This document shows, one piece after another, positions 34,838 to 43,397 of a stretch of 64,000 bases of DNA; position 1 is the first letter of the stretch, and each line of letters opens with the position of its first letter. Made by a program: the position numbers and the translations under genes. This DNA is from JAKAWQ01 sp963840545 (lineage in GTDB: Bacteria; Pseudomonadota; Alphaproteobacteria; Acetobacterales; Acetobacteraceae): the NCBI GenBank assembly GCA_963840545.1, contig CAWIZE010000001.1, positions 372,001-436,000 of the forward strand. Reading direction: 5' to 3'. The notes below the pieces were generated by a model. It was not told the DNA's origin and did no database searches. It worked only from the letters and a program-made list of their open reading frames with translations.

Positions 34838-35925
34838 AGATGAATGACCGGTTCCACCGAGAGCCCGAGCGGCAGCGGATCCGTTGCCTCGAGGCCGCCG
34901 GTGATGACGATCTTCACCGGCACCCGCTGCACGATTTTGACGAAGTTCCCGGTCGCGTTCTCGGCCGGAAAGGCGCTGAAGACCGAGCCCGAGCCCTGCT
35001 GGATGCTGTCCACGCGGCCGGTGAGCTTGAGGCCCGGATAGGCGTCGACGCGGATCGTCACAATCTGCCCCGGCCGGATGTGGTCGAGCTGGGTTTCCTT
35101 GACGTTGGCGATGATCCAGGGTTCCGGCTTGACCAGGCTGAACATCGTCGTGCCGGGCTGGACGAAGGTGCCGAGCGTGACGCCGCGGTCGGTGATCCAG
35201 CCGTCCGAGGGCGCCGTCACCCGCGTATAGGAGAGGTTGACGCTCGCCTGCTCGAGTTCCGCCTCGGCCTGCCCGACGGAAGCCTTGCGCTCGGCGACGA
35301 GCGCCTCCGAAGCGGCGATCTGCTCCGCCACGTCGTTGGCCTCGGCGACCGCGGCCGTCGCCTGGTGGAGCTTCGCCCGGGCCGCATTGGCGGCATCCAC
35401 GGCGTCCTCGCGGGCCTGCTGGCTGGTCGCCCCGGCCGGCAGGCCGAGCTGTCGCCGCTCGTTCTGCGCAGCTTGCGCGAAATCGGCGTCCGCCTGCTCC
35501 GCCGCGGCCTTCGCCTCCGCCAGCCGCGCCGGATAGGAAGTCCGGGCGATCGCCAGGTCCTGCTCGGCGCTCGCGAGCTGGCTTTGTGCGAGCGCCAGCC
35601 CGGCTTGCGCCTGGTCGCGCGCGGCCTGGTACGTCCGCGGGTCGATCGCCAGCAGGAGCTCGCCCTGGTGGACGAACCGGTTGTCGTTGACGTTGAGCGT
35701 GACGACCATGCCGGAGACCTCGGCGGCCATCGCCACCGGGTGGCCGTCGGTGAAGGCGTCGTCGGTCGTGACCGTCCCGGCCCCCGAGAACCACAGATAA
35801 TCGAGCCCGACGCCGAGCACCGCCAGCAGGGCCAGGCTCAGCACCGCCCGGCGGATCTTGACGCCGATCGGGGTCCGGCCCGGCGCTGTCGAACGAAGGT
35901 CAGCCGGAGGCTGCGTTCCATCCAT
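34831..35925 (-). CDS. emrA: HlyD-family membrane-fusion protein (EmrA-like)
   Basis: A 364-residue periplasmic adaptor. One N-terminal membrane helix (VLSLALLAVLGVGLDYLWF) precedes TDDAFTDGHPVAMAAEVSGMVVTLNVNDN, the typical EmrA barrel/lipoyl start. A long Ala-rich alpha-helical hairpin (residues ~95-215) follows, then SVNLSYTRVTAPSDGWITDRGVTLG. It links the MFS pump to an outer-membrane channel, which is not encoded here. Its stop overlaps the first mini-ORF start in the 17-bp array. Confidence 0.92.
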   Translation of the reverse strand: MDGTQPPADLRSTAPGRTPIGVKIRRAVLSLALLAVLGVGLDYLWFSGAGTVTTDDAFTDGHPVAMAAEVSGMVVTLNVNDNRFVHQGELLLAIDPRTYQAARDQAQAGLALAQSQLASAEQDLAIARTSYPARLAEAKAAAEQADADFAQAAQNERRQLGLPAGATSQQAREDAVDAANAARAKLHQATAAVAEANDVAEQIAASEALVAERKASVGQAEAELEQASVNLSYTRVTAPSDGWITDRGVTLGTFVQPGTTMFSLVKPEPWIIANVKETQLDHIRPGQIVTIRVDAYPGLKLTGRVDSIQQGSGSVFSAFPAENATGNFVKIVQRVPVKIVITGGLEATDPLPLGLSVEPVIHLK

Positions 35926-36167
35926 GGCGAGGCGGAGACCCCTTTGAGACGAGCTCGGACGCGGCTACGCCCGGTCATCAACGCGCGGTGCCGGCCGGCC
36001 CCTCCATGGTGCGCGCCATGCGCGGATCGAGGCCGATGCCCGGCGTGCGCCCCACGTTCTGTGGCCGGGCACGCATTCCCCCCGCCGGTGCCGCCGGAAA
36101 GGGTCCTGTCGATCTAGGGAGTTTCCCCGCCGACTGCAATCGGCCCTGGCACCATCTCCGAATTCGC

Positions 36168-36836
36168 TCAACCGGTGGCGGCGGAGACCTTCGCGCTCGC
36201 CCCGCTCAAGCCGCCGAGTTTTTCCCCGCCCGCCACCTTCGCCTCGGTCTCGCGCCCGCGCTCCTGGCGCGCGAGCGCCGCCCGTGCCTCGCCCTCCGCC
36301 TCCGCCGCGGTCAGCACCACCACCCCGCTCTCGTCGGCAAGCACCGCGTCGCCCGGCATGACCACCGCGCCGCCGATCGCCACCGGATGGTTGAGCCGTC
36401 CGCCGAGATCGTAGATGCGGGTCGTGATCGGCGCGATCCCCCGGCACCAGATCGGAAAATCGGAGGCGCGGATTTCCGCGAGATCGGTGCAGGGCCCGTC
36501 CACCACGCCTGCCTTCGCCCCGGCGGCCTTGGCCGCCAGCGTCACGCCCCCGCCCCAGCAGGCGTGCCGCGTATCGCCGAGCCGGTCCACCACCAGGATA
36601 TCACCCGGCCGGAGCAGGCCCAGCGCGTGGTGCAGCAGCGTCGAATCGGGGCCCGGAATCGCCACCGTCACCGCGGTCCCTGCCACCCGCCGCCCCGGCA
36701 AAAGGGGAGAAATCCGCCGGTCGCAGAAGCCCCAATGACGCCAATGGCCGAGCGTCGCCGTCTCGACGCCTTCGAGCAGGGCGACGATTTCAGCGGAAAG
36801 CGGCGCCGGCATCGGCGCGATCTCATAACGCGACAT
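36168..36836 (-). CDS. RraA/4-carboxy-4-hydroxy-2-oxoadipate aldolase-like protein
   Basis: A 222-residue member of the RraA-like fold family, which includes HMG/CHA aldolases and oxaloacetate decarboxylases. GDILVVDRLGDTRHACWGG matches the conserved core. In the metal/substrate motif, usually DGxxRD, it has DGPCTDL: the Asp is kept but the catalytic Arg is Thr. Aldolase activity is therefore uncertain. It starts 13 bp after an MFS gene, so a transport-plus-degradation operon for a carboxylic acid is likely (inference). Confidence 0.8.
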   Translation of the reverse strand: MSRYEIAPMPAPLSAEIVALLEGVETATLGHWRHWGFCDRRISPLLPGRRVAGTAVTVAIPGPDSTLLHHALGLLRPGDILVVDRLGDTRHACWGGGVTLAAKAAGAKAGVVDGPCTDLAEIRASDFPIWCRGIAPITTRIYDLGGRLNHPVAIGGAVVMPGDAVLADESGVVVLTAAEAEGEARAALARQERGRETEAKVAGGEKLGGLSGASAKVSAATG

Positions 36837-36849
36837 TGGAGAAGCTCCC

Positions 36850-38139
36850 TCAGATTAGAGCGGCAACGCTCTCGACCGGAAGCACGAGCGGCCGCTCCGG
36901 ATGGACGAACACCCAGAGCACGGCGCCGGCGGCGCCGGCCACGGCGATGCCGAACAGTGCCCCCGACCAGCTCCCCGTCCAGCGGACGAGGAAGGCGGTC
37001 AGCACCGGCCCGGCGACGCCCGCGGCATTGCCCCAGAAATTCGTCCAGCCCGAGACGATCCCGGTCGCCGCCCGCCCGAGATCCTGGGTCGAGGACCAGA
37101 TCGAGACCTGGGTCAGCCCGATCGCGCCCAGCGAGATGCAGAGCAGGACCATCATCGTCCCAAGCCCCGGGCTCCGCGAGGCGCCGATCAGCGCCGCCGC
37201 CGAGACGATGAAGCCCGTGATCGCGAGCGGCACGCGGGCGCGCCACACCGAGCCGGTGGCGCTGAGGATGCGGTCGGCAAGCTGCCCGGTCACGAACACC
37301 ATCACGAACAGCGCGACCCATGGCAGCGAGGCGTAGATCCCCATCGCCTTGAGCGAGAGATGGCGCACATTGACGAGGTAGGTCGGCAGCCAGGTCGTGT
37401 AAAAGCTCTGGATCAGGACGAGGAAGAAATACTCGACCCCGAGCGCCCAGAACTGCCCCGAGCCGAGGCAGCGGACGAAGGCGCCGGGGGTCGATTTCGC
37501 CGCATCGCCGCCTTGCCCCGCGGCGATATGCGCCGCCTCCGCCGCCCCCACCATCGGGTGGCGCTCCGGGTGGTCCCGGAACCCCCACAGCCAGCCTAGC
37601 CCGAGCACGATGCCGACCGCGCCGAAGGCGTAGAAGGCGACCGGCCAGCCGAAGGTGAGCATCACCCAGGTGGTGAGCGGCGCGGCGACGATCGGGCCGA
37701 GATAGAGCGCGCCGAGCAGCACCGAGTTCGCCTTCGCCCGTTCGGCGATCGGGAACCAGCGCTTGATCGCCAGCACCGAGCTCGGCCAGTCGGCCGACTG
37801 GCCGATCCCGAGCGCGAAGCGGATGGCGCTGAACGAAAGAAAGCTGAACCCGAGCGGGGTCGCGACGGTGAACACCGACCAGAGCGCATTGGCGGCGAAG
37901 AGGGAGCGCCGCGGCCCGATCCGCTCCGCCAGCCACCCGGCCGGCACCTGCAGCCCCGCATAGGTCCAGGAGAAGGCGGTGAGCAGGAAGGCCATCTGCA
38001 CCAGCGTGAAGTGGAACTCGCGCTGGATCACCGGCGCCGCCACCACCATCGCGGTACGATCGAGCGACATCACGAAGGTGATCGGACCGATCAGGCCCAG
38101 CACCATCGCCCAGCGGAAACGCCCGACCCGCGTGCCCAT
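36850..38139 (-). CDS. MFS transporter, anion:cation symporter type
   Basis: A 429-residue 12-helix carrier. Landmarks are VMSLDRTAMVVAAPVIQREF at helix 1, GWLAERIGPRRSLF (motif A) and GIGQSADWPSSVLAIKRWFP, typical of the ACS family that imports sugar acids, tartrate or other organic anions. I place the start at the ATG at 38139, preceded by AAAAGGGGG; further in-frame ATGs exist at 38166 and 38193. It is upstream of and probably co-transcribed with the RraA-like gene, and divergent from the binding protein at 38294. Confidence 0.87.
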   Translation of the reverse strand: MGTRVGRFRWAMVLGLIGPITFVMSLDRTAMVVAAPVIQREFHFTLVQMAFLLTAFSWTYAGLQVPAGWLAERIGPRRSLFAANALWSVFTVATPLGFSFLSFSAIRFALGIGQSADWPSSVLAIKRWFPIAERAKANSVLLGALYLGPIVAAPLTTWVMLTFGWPVAFYAFGAVGIVLGLGWLWGFRDHPERHPMVGAAEAAHIAAGQGGDAAKSTPGAFVRCLGSGQFWALGVEYFFLVLIQSFYTTWLPTYLVNVRHLSLKAMGIYASLPWVALFVMVFVTGQLADRILSATGSVWRARVPLAITGFIVSAAALIGASRSPGLGTMMVLLCISLGAIGLTQVSIWSSTQDLGRAATGIVSGWTNFWGNAAGVAGPVLTAFLVRWTGSWSGALFGIAVAGAAGAVLWVFVHPERPLVLPVESVAALI

Positions 38140-38293
38140 CCGGCCCCCTTTTTTCCAACCTGTCATGTTTCCGACGTTGCAATGCAGCATCAAGGGGGGC
38201 AGCGATCAAGGGGCCCTTTTCCGCCTGCCCCCCATATTCCCCTGCCCGAAATTGCCCGCCAAGCTCGGGCGGCGCCATCCGAGGACGAAGACG

Positions 38294-39283
38294 ATGAAGC
38301 CCGCGCTCTCCGCCGTCTCCCTGGTCCTGCTCGCCCTCCTCTGCGCCGCCGCCGCGCCCCCCGGCCAGCCGGCCGGCCGTCTCGTCCTCTACACCTCCCA
38401 GCCCGACCGGATCGCCGCCGGGACCGTCGCCGCCTTCCACGCCGCCGATCCCGCCGTCACGGTCACCGTCTTCCGCTCCGGCACGACGCAGGTGATGAAC
38501 AAGCTCGACGCCGAATTCCTCGCCGGCCGCCCGCAGCCGGACGTGCTGCTGATCGCCGATGCGATGAGCATGGAGCGCCTCAAGCGGCAGGGCCGCCTCG
38601 CCCCCGATCCCGCCGTCGACGTCTCCGCCTTCCCCCCCGCGCTCTACGATCCCGACCGCACCTGGTTCGCCACCAAGCTCATCACCACCGGCATCGTCTA
38701 CAACACCCACGCGCCCTTCATCCCCCGCTCCTGGTCCGATCTCCTCAAGCCCGCCGCCAAGGGCGAGGTCGTGATGCCGAGCCCGCTCTATTCCGGCGCC
38801 GCCCTGATCTCCGCCGGCGCCTTCGCCCAGTACGCCCCGCTCGGCCCCGACTATCTCGCCCGCCTCGCCGCCGCCGGCGCGATCTCGGTCGCCGGCAATG
38901 GCGGCGTGCTCACCGCGGTCGCCGGCGGGGGGAAGATGTTCGGCCTGCTGGTCGATTTCATGGCGCTGAACGCGAAGAAGCAGGGCTCGCCCGTCGGCTT
39001 CGTCTTCCCCGCCGAGGGCGTCCCCGCGGTCACCGAGCCGGTGGCGACCCTGAAGACCGCGAAGAACCCCGCGGCCGCGCGCGCCTTCATAGCCTTCCTG
39101 CTCTCGGTGCGCGGCCAGCAGCTCGCCGTCTCCCAAGGCTTCCTCCCCGCCCGCCGCGGAGTGGCACCGCCGCCCGGCTTCCCGCCGGTTTCAGAAATTC
39201 ATCTGCTGCCGATGGACATCCCAGAAATCCTCGCCCATCGCCGGGCGCTGGAGGAGAATTTCTCCAACGCCTTCGGCGATTAG
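38294..39283 (+). CDS. ABC transporter substrate-binding protein, iron(III)/2-aminoethylphosphonate type
   Basis: A 329-residue periplasmic binding protein with a signal peptide (MKPALSAVSLVLLALLCAAAA). The fold signature is LVLYTSQPDRIAAGTVAAF, then VFRSGTTQVMNKLDAEF and PDVLLIADAMSMERL, of the extracellular family 1/13 group (AfuA, PotD-like, PhnS). The expected iron-binding tyrosine pair is not obvious, so the ligand could be iron, a phosphonate or a polyamine. The ATG at 38294 starts the signal peptide. The permease gene follows one base after its stop. Confidence 0.85.
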   Translation: MKPALSAVSLVLLALLCAAAAPPGQPAGRLVLYTSQPDRIAAGTVAAFHAADPAVTVTVFRSGTTQVMNKLDAEFLAGRPQPDVLLIADAMSMERLKRQGRLAPDPAVDVSAFPPALYDPDRTWFATKLITTGIVYNTHAPFIPRSWSDLLKPAAKGEVVMPSPLYSGAALISAGAFAQYAPLGPDYLARLAAAGAISVAGNGGVLTAVAGGGKMFGLLVDFMALNAKKQGSPVGFVFPAEGVPAVTEPVATLKTAKNPAAARAFIAFLLSVRGQQLAVSQGFLPARRGVAPPPGFPPVSEIHLLPMDIPEILAHRRALEENFSNAFGD

Positions 39284-39284
39284 C

Positions 39285-40928
39285 GTGAACGGAACCGCCG
39301 AACGCGCAACCACCGCCCTGATCGCGCCCCTCCTTCTCCTCCTCGGCCTCGCCGTCCCCTTGGCCCTCCTCGCCGCCGGCACAGGCCAACCCCGCCCCTG
39401 GCGCGAACTCGCCTCCCCCACCACGCTCACCGCCATCCGCCACACGATCGTCGCCGGCAGCCTGAGCGCGCTCTGGGCTGCCCTCCTCGGCGGCGCCTTC
39501 GCCCTGCTCGCGGCCCTCACCGATCTGCCGCGCCGCCGCGCGCTCTCCTTCCTCTTCCTCCTCCTGATGATCATCCCCGCGCAGATCAGCGTCATCGCCT
39601 GGATCGCGCTCACCGGCCCCGCGAGCCCCATCCTCGCCCCGCTCGGCCTCGCCCCACACCCGGGCGCGCCGCTTCCGCTCTACGGCCCCGGAGGCATCAT
39701 CTTCCTGATGGGCATCGAGCACGCGCCGATCGTCTTTCTCATCCTCACCGCCGGCCTCGGCGCCATCCCCGCCGATCTCCTCGAAGCAGCGGCATCGTCC
39801 GGCGCCGGCCCCTGGCGCAGCCTCGCCCGCATCCTCCTGCCCCTCGCGCTCCCCGCCCTCGCAGCCGGCCTCTCGGGCGCCTTCGCCGCCGGCATCGGCA
39901 ATTTCGCCACCCCCGCGCTGCTCGGCATCCCCGGCCGCTACCTCATGCTGACGACGCTGATCTTCCAGCGCCTCTCCGGCTTCGGCCCGGACGAGCTCGG
40001 CCCCGTCACCCTCCTCTCCCTCCTGCTCGGCCTTCTTTCCGTCACCGCCGTCGCCTGCGAACGGCTGCTCGCCCCCGCAACCCCTCTGGCCTCCGATCGT
40101 CCCGCGCGACCCTTCGCCCTCGGCCCCTGGCGCGCACCCGCCGAGGCGCTCTGCTGGCTCGCCCTCGCCGCGTTCCTCTTCCTCCCGCTCGCCGCCCTCC
40201 TCGCCACCGCCGCGACCCGCGCCTACGGCCAGAGCTTCACCCCGGCCACGCTCAGCCTCGCCCATTTCCGCGACGTGCTCTTCGCCGAGCCCGCGACCCG
40301 CCGCGCCTTCCTCAACTCCGCCCTCCTCGCCGCGCTCGCCGCCGCCCTCCTCACCCTCCTCGCCGCCGCCGCCGCGCACCGCGCCGAATCCGGCAGCCGG
40401 CTCGCGAAATTCGCCCTCGCCGCCGCCGAAATCCCCTATGTCCTGCCCGGCACCGCGCTCGGCATCGGCTGCATCCTTCTCTTCCTCCGCCCGATCCTCG
40501 GCCTCTCCCTCTACGACACGCTCGCCATACTCCTGATCGCCTACCTCATGCGCTTCTTCGCCCTCGCCCGCCGCCCGGTGCAGGCCCTGCTCAAAACCCT
40601 CGATCCCGCGCTCGAGGAATCGGCCGCCAGCCTCGGCGCCCCCTATCCGAGGCGCCTCACCCGCATCCTGCTGCCCGCCCTCGCGCCCGGCCTCGCCGCC
40701 GGCGCCCTCCTCGTCTTCCTCGCCGCCTTCTCGGAGCTCACCGTCTCCGCGCTCCTCTGGTCCGAGGGCAACGAAACAATCGGCGTGATGATCTTCAACC
40801 TCGAGCAGGCGGGCGAATTCAGCGCCGCCGCCGCGCTCTCCGTCATCGCCGTCGCGGTGACCCTGCTGCTCCTCGCCGCCGCCGCCCTCGCCGCCCGCGG
40901 CCGTGCCGTACTCCCGTGGCAGGAGTAA
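39285..40928 (+). CDS. ABC transporter permease, fused double-domain (FbpB-like)
   Basis: A 547-residue inner-membrane protein made of two BPD_transp_1 domains in one chain, as in FbpB/AfuB. EAA-type loops are visible in each half: LLEAAASSGAGPWRSLARILLPLALP and LEESAASLGAPYPRRLTRILLPALAP. The start is a GTG at 39285, directly after the binding-protein stop. No cognate ATPase gene follows; the next gene is convergent hemA. The ATPase must be supplied from elsewhere. Confidence 0.88.
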   Translation: MNGTAERATTALIAPLLLLLGLAVPLALLAAGTGQPRPWRELASPTTLTAIRHTIVAGSLSALWAALLGGAFALLAALTDLPRRRALSFLFLLLMIIPAQISVIAWIALTGPASPILAPLGLAPHPGAPLPLYGPGGIIFLMGIEHAPIVFLILTAGLGAIPADLLEAAASSGAGPWRSLARILLPLALPALAAGLSGAFAAGIGNFATPALLGIPGRYLMLTTLIFQRLSGFGPDELGPVTLLSLLLGLLSVTAVACERLLAPATPLASDRPARPFALGPWRAPAEALCWLALAAFLFLPLAALLATAATRAYGQSFTPATLSLAHFRDVLFAEPATRRAFLNSALLAALAAALLTLLAAAAAHRAESGSRLAKFALAAAEIPYVLPGTALGIGCILLFLRPILGLSLYDTLAILLIAYLMRFFALARRPVQALLKTLDPALEESAASLGAPYPRRLTRILLPALAPGLAAGALLVFLAAFSELTVSALLWSEGNETIGVMIFNLEQAGEFSAAAALSVIAVAVTLLLLAAAALAARGRAVLPWQE

Positions 40929-40931
40929 GAT

Positions 40932-40977
40932 TAGGGGCTTTGCCCCTAAAACGCCGCTGGGGCCTTGAGGCCCCAGA
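40932..40977. terminator. Double hairpin between the permease gene and hemA
   Basis: There are two adjacent perfect 8-bp stems: TTAGGGGC with its complement (40932-40950) and CTGGGGCC with its complement (40958-40977). They occupy the 62-bp space between convergent stops and probably terminate both transcripts. The first resembles the GGGGC hairpins of the dispersed element. Confidence 0.65.
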
Positions 40978-40990
40978 CCCCCATCCGCTT

Positions 40991-42226
40991 TCAGGCCGCG
41001 CGCCGGAGCCTCATCTCCCCCCACACCGCCGAAAGCGATGCAACCAGATGCGCGATATCCGCATCCGAATGGAGCGGGCTCGGCGTGATGCGCAGCCGCT
41101 CGCTCCCGCGCGCCACCGTCGGATAATTGATCGGCTGCACGTAAATCCCATACTCCGCCAGCAAAACATCGCTGATCCGCTTGCAGAGCGCGGCGTCCCC
41201 CACCGGCACCGGCACGATATGGCTCGGGTTCCGCATATGCGGCACCCCCGCCGCATCGAGCCGCCGCCGCACCTCGGCCACCCGCTCGCGATGCCGCGTG
41301 CGCTCCACCTCGCTCGCCGCGAGATGCCGCACCGCCGCCAGCGCCCCCGCCGCGATCGCCGGCGGCAGCGCGGTCGTGAAGATGAAGCCCGAGGCGAAGC
41401 TGCGGACGAAATCGCAAAGCGCCGCCGAGCCCGCGATATAGCCGCCGATCACGCCGAACGCCTTGGCGAGCGTCCCCTCGATCACCCCGATCCGATCGGC
41501 AACCCCCTCGCGCTCGGCAATCCCGCCGCCCCGCTTCCCGTAGAGCCCGACCGCATGCACCTCGTCGCAATAGACGAGCGCGCCCGCCGCCTCCGCGACA
41601 TCGCACAATTCGCCGATCGGCGCGATGTCGCCATCCATCGAATAGACCGATTCGAACGCCACCAGCTTCGGCCGCCCGGCCTCGATATCCGCAAGCTTCC
41701 TTCTCAAATCCTCGGGATCGTTGTGCGCGAAGATGCGCCGCTCGGCCCGGCTGTGGCGGATCCCCTCGATCATCGAGGCATGGTTCGCCGCATCCGACAG
41801 CACCACCGTGCCCGGCATCCGCGCCGCCAGCGTCCCCAGCGCCGCCCAGTTCGCGACATAGCCGGAGGTGAACAGCAGCGCCGCTTCCTTGCCATGCAGC
41901 CGCGCCAGCTCCGCCTCGAGCAGCACATGCTCGTGGCTCGTCCCGGCGATATTCCGCGTGCCCCCGGCCCCCGCGCCGGCGCGGTCGAGCGCCGCATGCA
42001 TCGCCGCCAGCACCGCCGGATGCTGCCCCATCCCGAGATAATCGTTGGAGCACCACACCGTCACCCGCGCCGGCCCGGCCCCGCTCCCGGCCCCGCCCTC
42101 GGCCCCACCATGATGCAGGGCGCGCGGAAATTCCCCCGCCACCCGCTCGAGCTCGGCGAACACCCGGTACCGCCCCTCCCCGCGCAGAGCGTCCAACGCG
42201 CTCCGGAAGAAGCCTTCGTAGTCCAT
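40991..42226 (-). CDS. hemA: 5-aminolevulinate synthase
   Basis: A 411-residue PLP enzyme that condenses glycine and succinyl-CoA, the C4 route to heme typical of alphaproteobacteria. Signatures are VWCSNDYLGMGQHPAV, GTRNIAGTSHEHVLLE, YCDEVHAVGLYG (Asp contacting the PLP) and EGTLAKAFGVIGGYIAG (Schiff-base lysine). The ATG at 42226 begins MDYEGFFRSALDAL, the usual start; the longer open frame upstream is a GC artefact. It is monocistronic and divergent from the 2-hydroxyacid dehydrogenase. Confidence 0.96.
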   Translation of the reverse strand: MDYEGFFRSALDALRGEGRYRVFAELERVAGEFPRALHHGGAEGGAGSGAGPARVTVWCSNDYLGMGQHPAVLAAMHAALDRAGAGAGGTRNIAGTSHEHVLLEAELARLHGKEAALLFTSGYVANWAALGTLAARMPGTVVLSDAANHASMIEGIRHSRAERRIFAHNDPEDLRRKLADIEAGRPKLVAFESVYSMDGDIAPIGELCDVAEAAGALVYCDEVHAVGLYGKRGGGIAEREGVADRIGVIEGTLAKAFGVIGGYIAGSAALCDFVRSFASGFIFTTALPPAIAAGALAAVRHLAASEVERTRHRERVAEVRRRLDAAGVPHMRNPSHIVPVPVGDAALCKRISDVLLAEYGIYVQPINYPTVARGSERLRITPSPLHSDADIAHLVASLSAVWGEMRLRRAA

Positions 42227-42385
42227 CGCCACCTCCGGCGCGCCTTCGTCATCCCGAGAGATGGGTCGCGCCCGCGCCGTCGCCAATAATCCTCGCCTAT
42301 CGCCAGGGCAAGCCGCCGCGCCGCGGTCCCGCGCCTTGCCAACCCACCCGCGCCCGTCGAAAAGAAAGCTCCGGAGGCTTCTCCC

Positions 42386-43354
42386 ATGCCCTTCACCCTG
42401 CTCATGCTCCCGCCGCAAAGCGAGACCACGCGCGCCTGGGCCCGCGAGCTCGCCGCCGCCGTGCCGGACGCGCACGTCATCGTCGCCGCGAGCGAAGCCG
42501 AGGCCCTGCCCATCATCGCCGACGCCGAAGCCGCCTACGGCACGCTCCCCCCGCACCTCCTCGCGCGCGCGCAAAAGCTCCGCTGGCTGCAGGCGCCGCA
42601 GGCCGCACCCCCGGCCGGCTTCTACTATCCCGCGCTGATCGCCCACCCGCTCGCCGTCACCAACATGCGCGAGATCTACAACGACCATATCGGCGCCCAC
42701 ATCCTCGCCTTCGTCCTCGCCTTCGCGCGCGACTTCCACACCTACCTTCCGCAACAACAGCGCCGCCTCTGGAACCCCAAGCCGCTCGACACCGGCGTCA
42801 TCGACCTCACCGCCGCCACCGCCCTCATCGTCGGCCTCGGCGGCATCGGCGCCGAAGCGGCGCGCCTCCTCGCCGCCTTCGGCACCCGCGTGATCGCAAC
42901 CGACGCCCGCCGCACCGCGCCCACCGCGGGCGTCGCCGCGCTCCATCCGCCCGCTTCGCTCAATTCCCTCCTCGGCGCGGCGGACTTCGTCATCCTCACC
43001 GTCCCGCACACGCCCGCCACCGAATTCTTCATGGACCGCGCCCGCTTCCGCCGCATGAAGCCGAGCGCCTTCTTCATCAATATCGGCCGCGGCAAAACCA
43101 CCCGCCTCGACGATCTCGCCGCCGCGCTCGAAGCGGGCGAGATCGCCGGCGCCGGGCTCGACGTCTTCGCAACCGAGCCCTTGCCGCCCGAACATCCGCT
43201 CTGGACCCTGCCCGGCGTGCTGATCACGCCGCACACCGCCGGCTACGGCCCGCATCTCGACCAACGGCGCTTCGCCATCCTGCGCGACAATGCCCGCGCC
43301 TTCGCCGCCGGCGCCGGCCTGCGCAACGTCGTCAACAAGGCGAACTGGTTCTGA
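42386..43354 (+). CDS. D-2-hydroxyacid dehydrogenase family protein
   Basis: A 322-residue NAD(P)-dependent enzyme. The Rossmann motif is IVGLGGIGAEAARLLAAFGT. Catalytic residues are the Arg of FINIGRGKTTR, the Glu of FATEPLPPEHPLW, and the His of ITPHTAG. It interconverts 2-keto and D-2-hydroxy acids. It starts what appears to be a four-gene operon with an MHS transporter and hydantoinase A/B subunits (gaps of 43, 31 and 1 bp). The substrate is not evident. Confidence 0.88.
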   Translation: MPFTLLMLPPQSETTRAWARELAAAVPDAHVIVAASEAEALPIIADAEAAYGTLPPHLLARAQKLRWLQAPQAAPPAGFYYPALIAHPLAVTNMREIYNDHIGAHILAFVLAFARDFHTYLPQQQRRLWNPKPLDTGVIDLTAATALIVGLGGIGAEAARLLAAFGTRVIATDARRTAPTAGVAALHPPASLNSLLGAADFVILTVPHTPATEFFMDRARFRRMKPSAFFINIGRGKTTRLDDLAAALEAGEIAGAGLDVFATEPLPPEHPLWTLPGVLITPHTAGYGPHLDQRRFAILRDNARAFAAGAGLRNVVNKANWF

Positions 43355-43397
43355 CCCGGCGGCCGCCGTTCCCCCAAGCGCCCCAAAGGAGCTCCTG

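Noticed and set aside
35978..36076. A 32-codon minus-strand frame with a G-rich box upstream, between emrA and the RraA-like gene
   Set aside because: It is too short, matches nothing I recognise, and lies in GC-rich sequence where such frames are common.
39087..42056. A 989-codon minus-strand open frame over the permease gene and hemA
   Set aside because: It reads as Gly/Glu/Ala-rich filler, overlaps genes with clear catalytic motifs, and has no plausible start signal.
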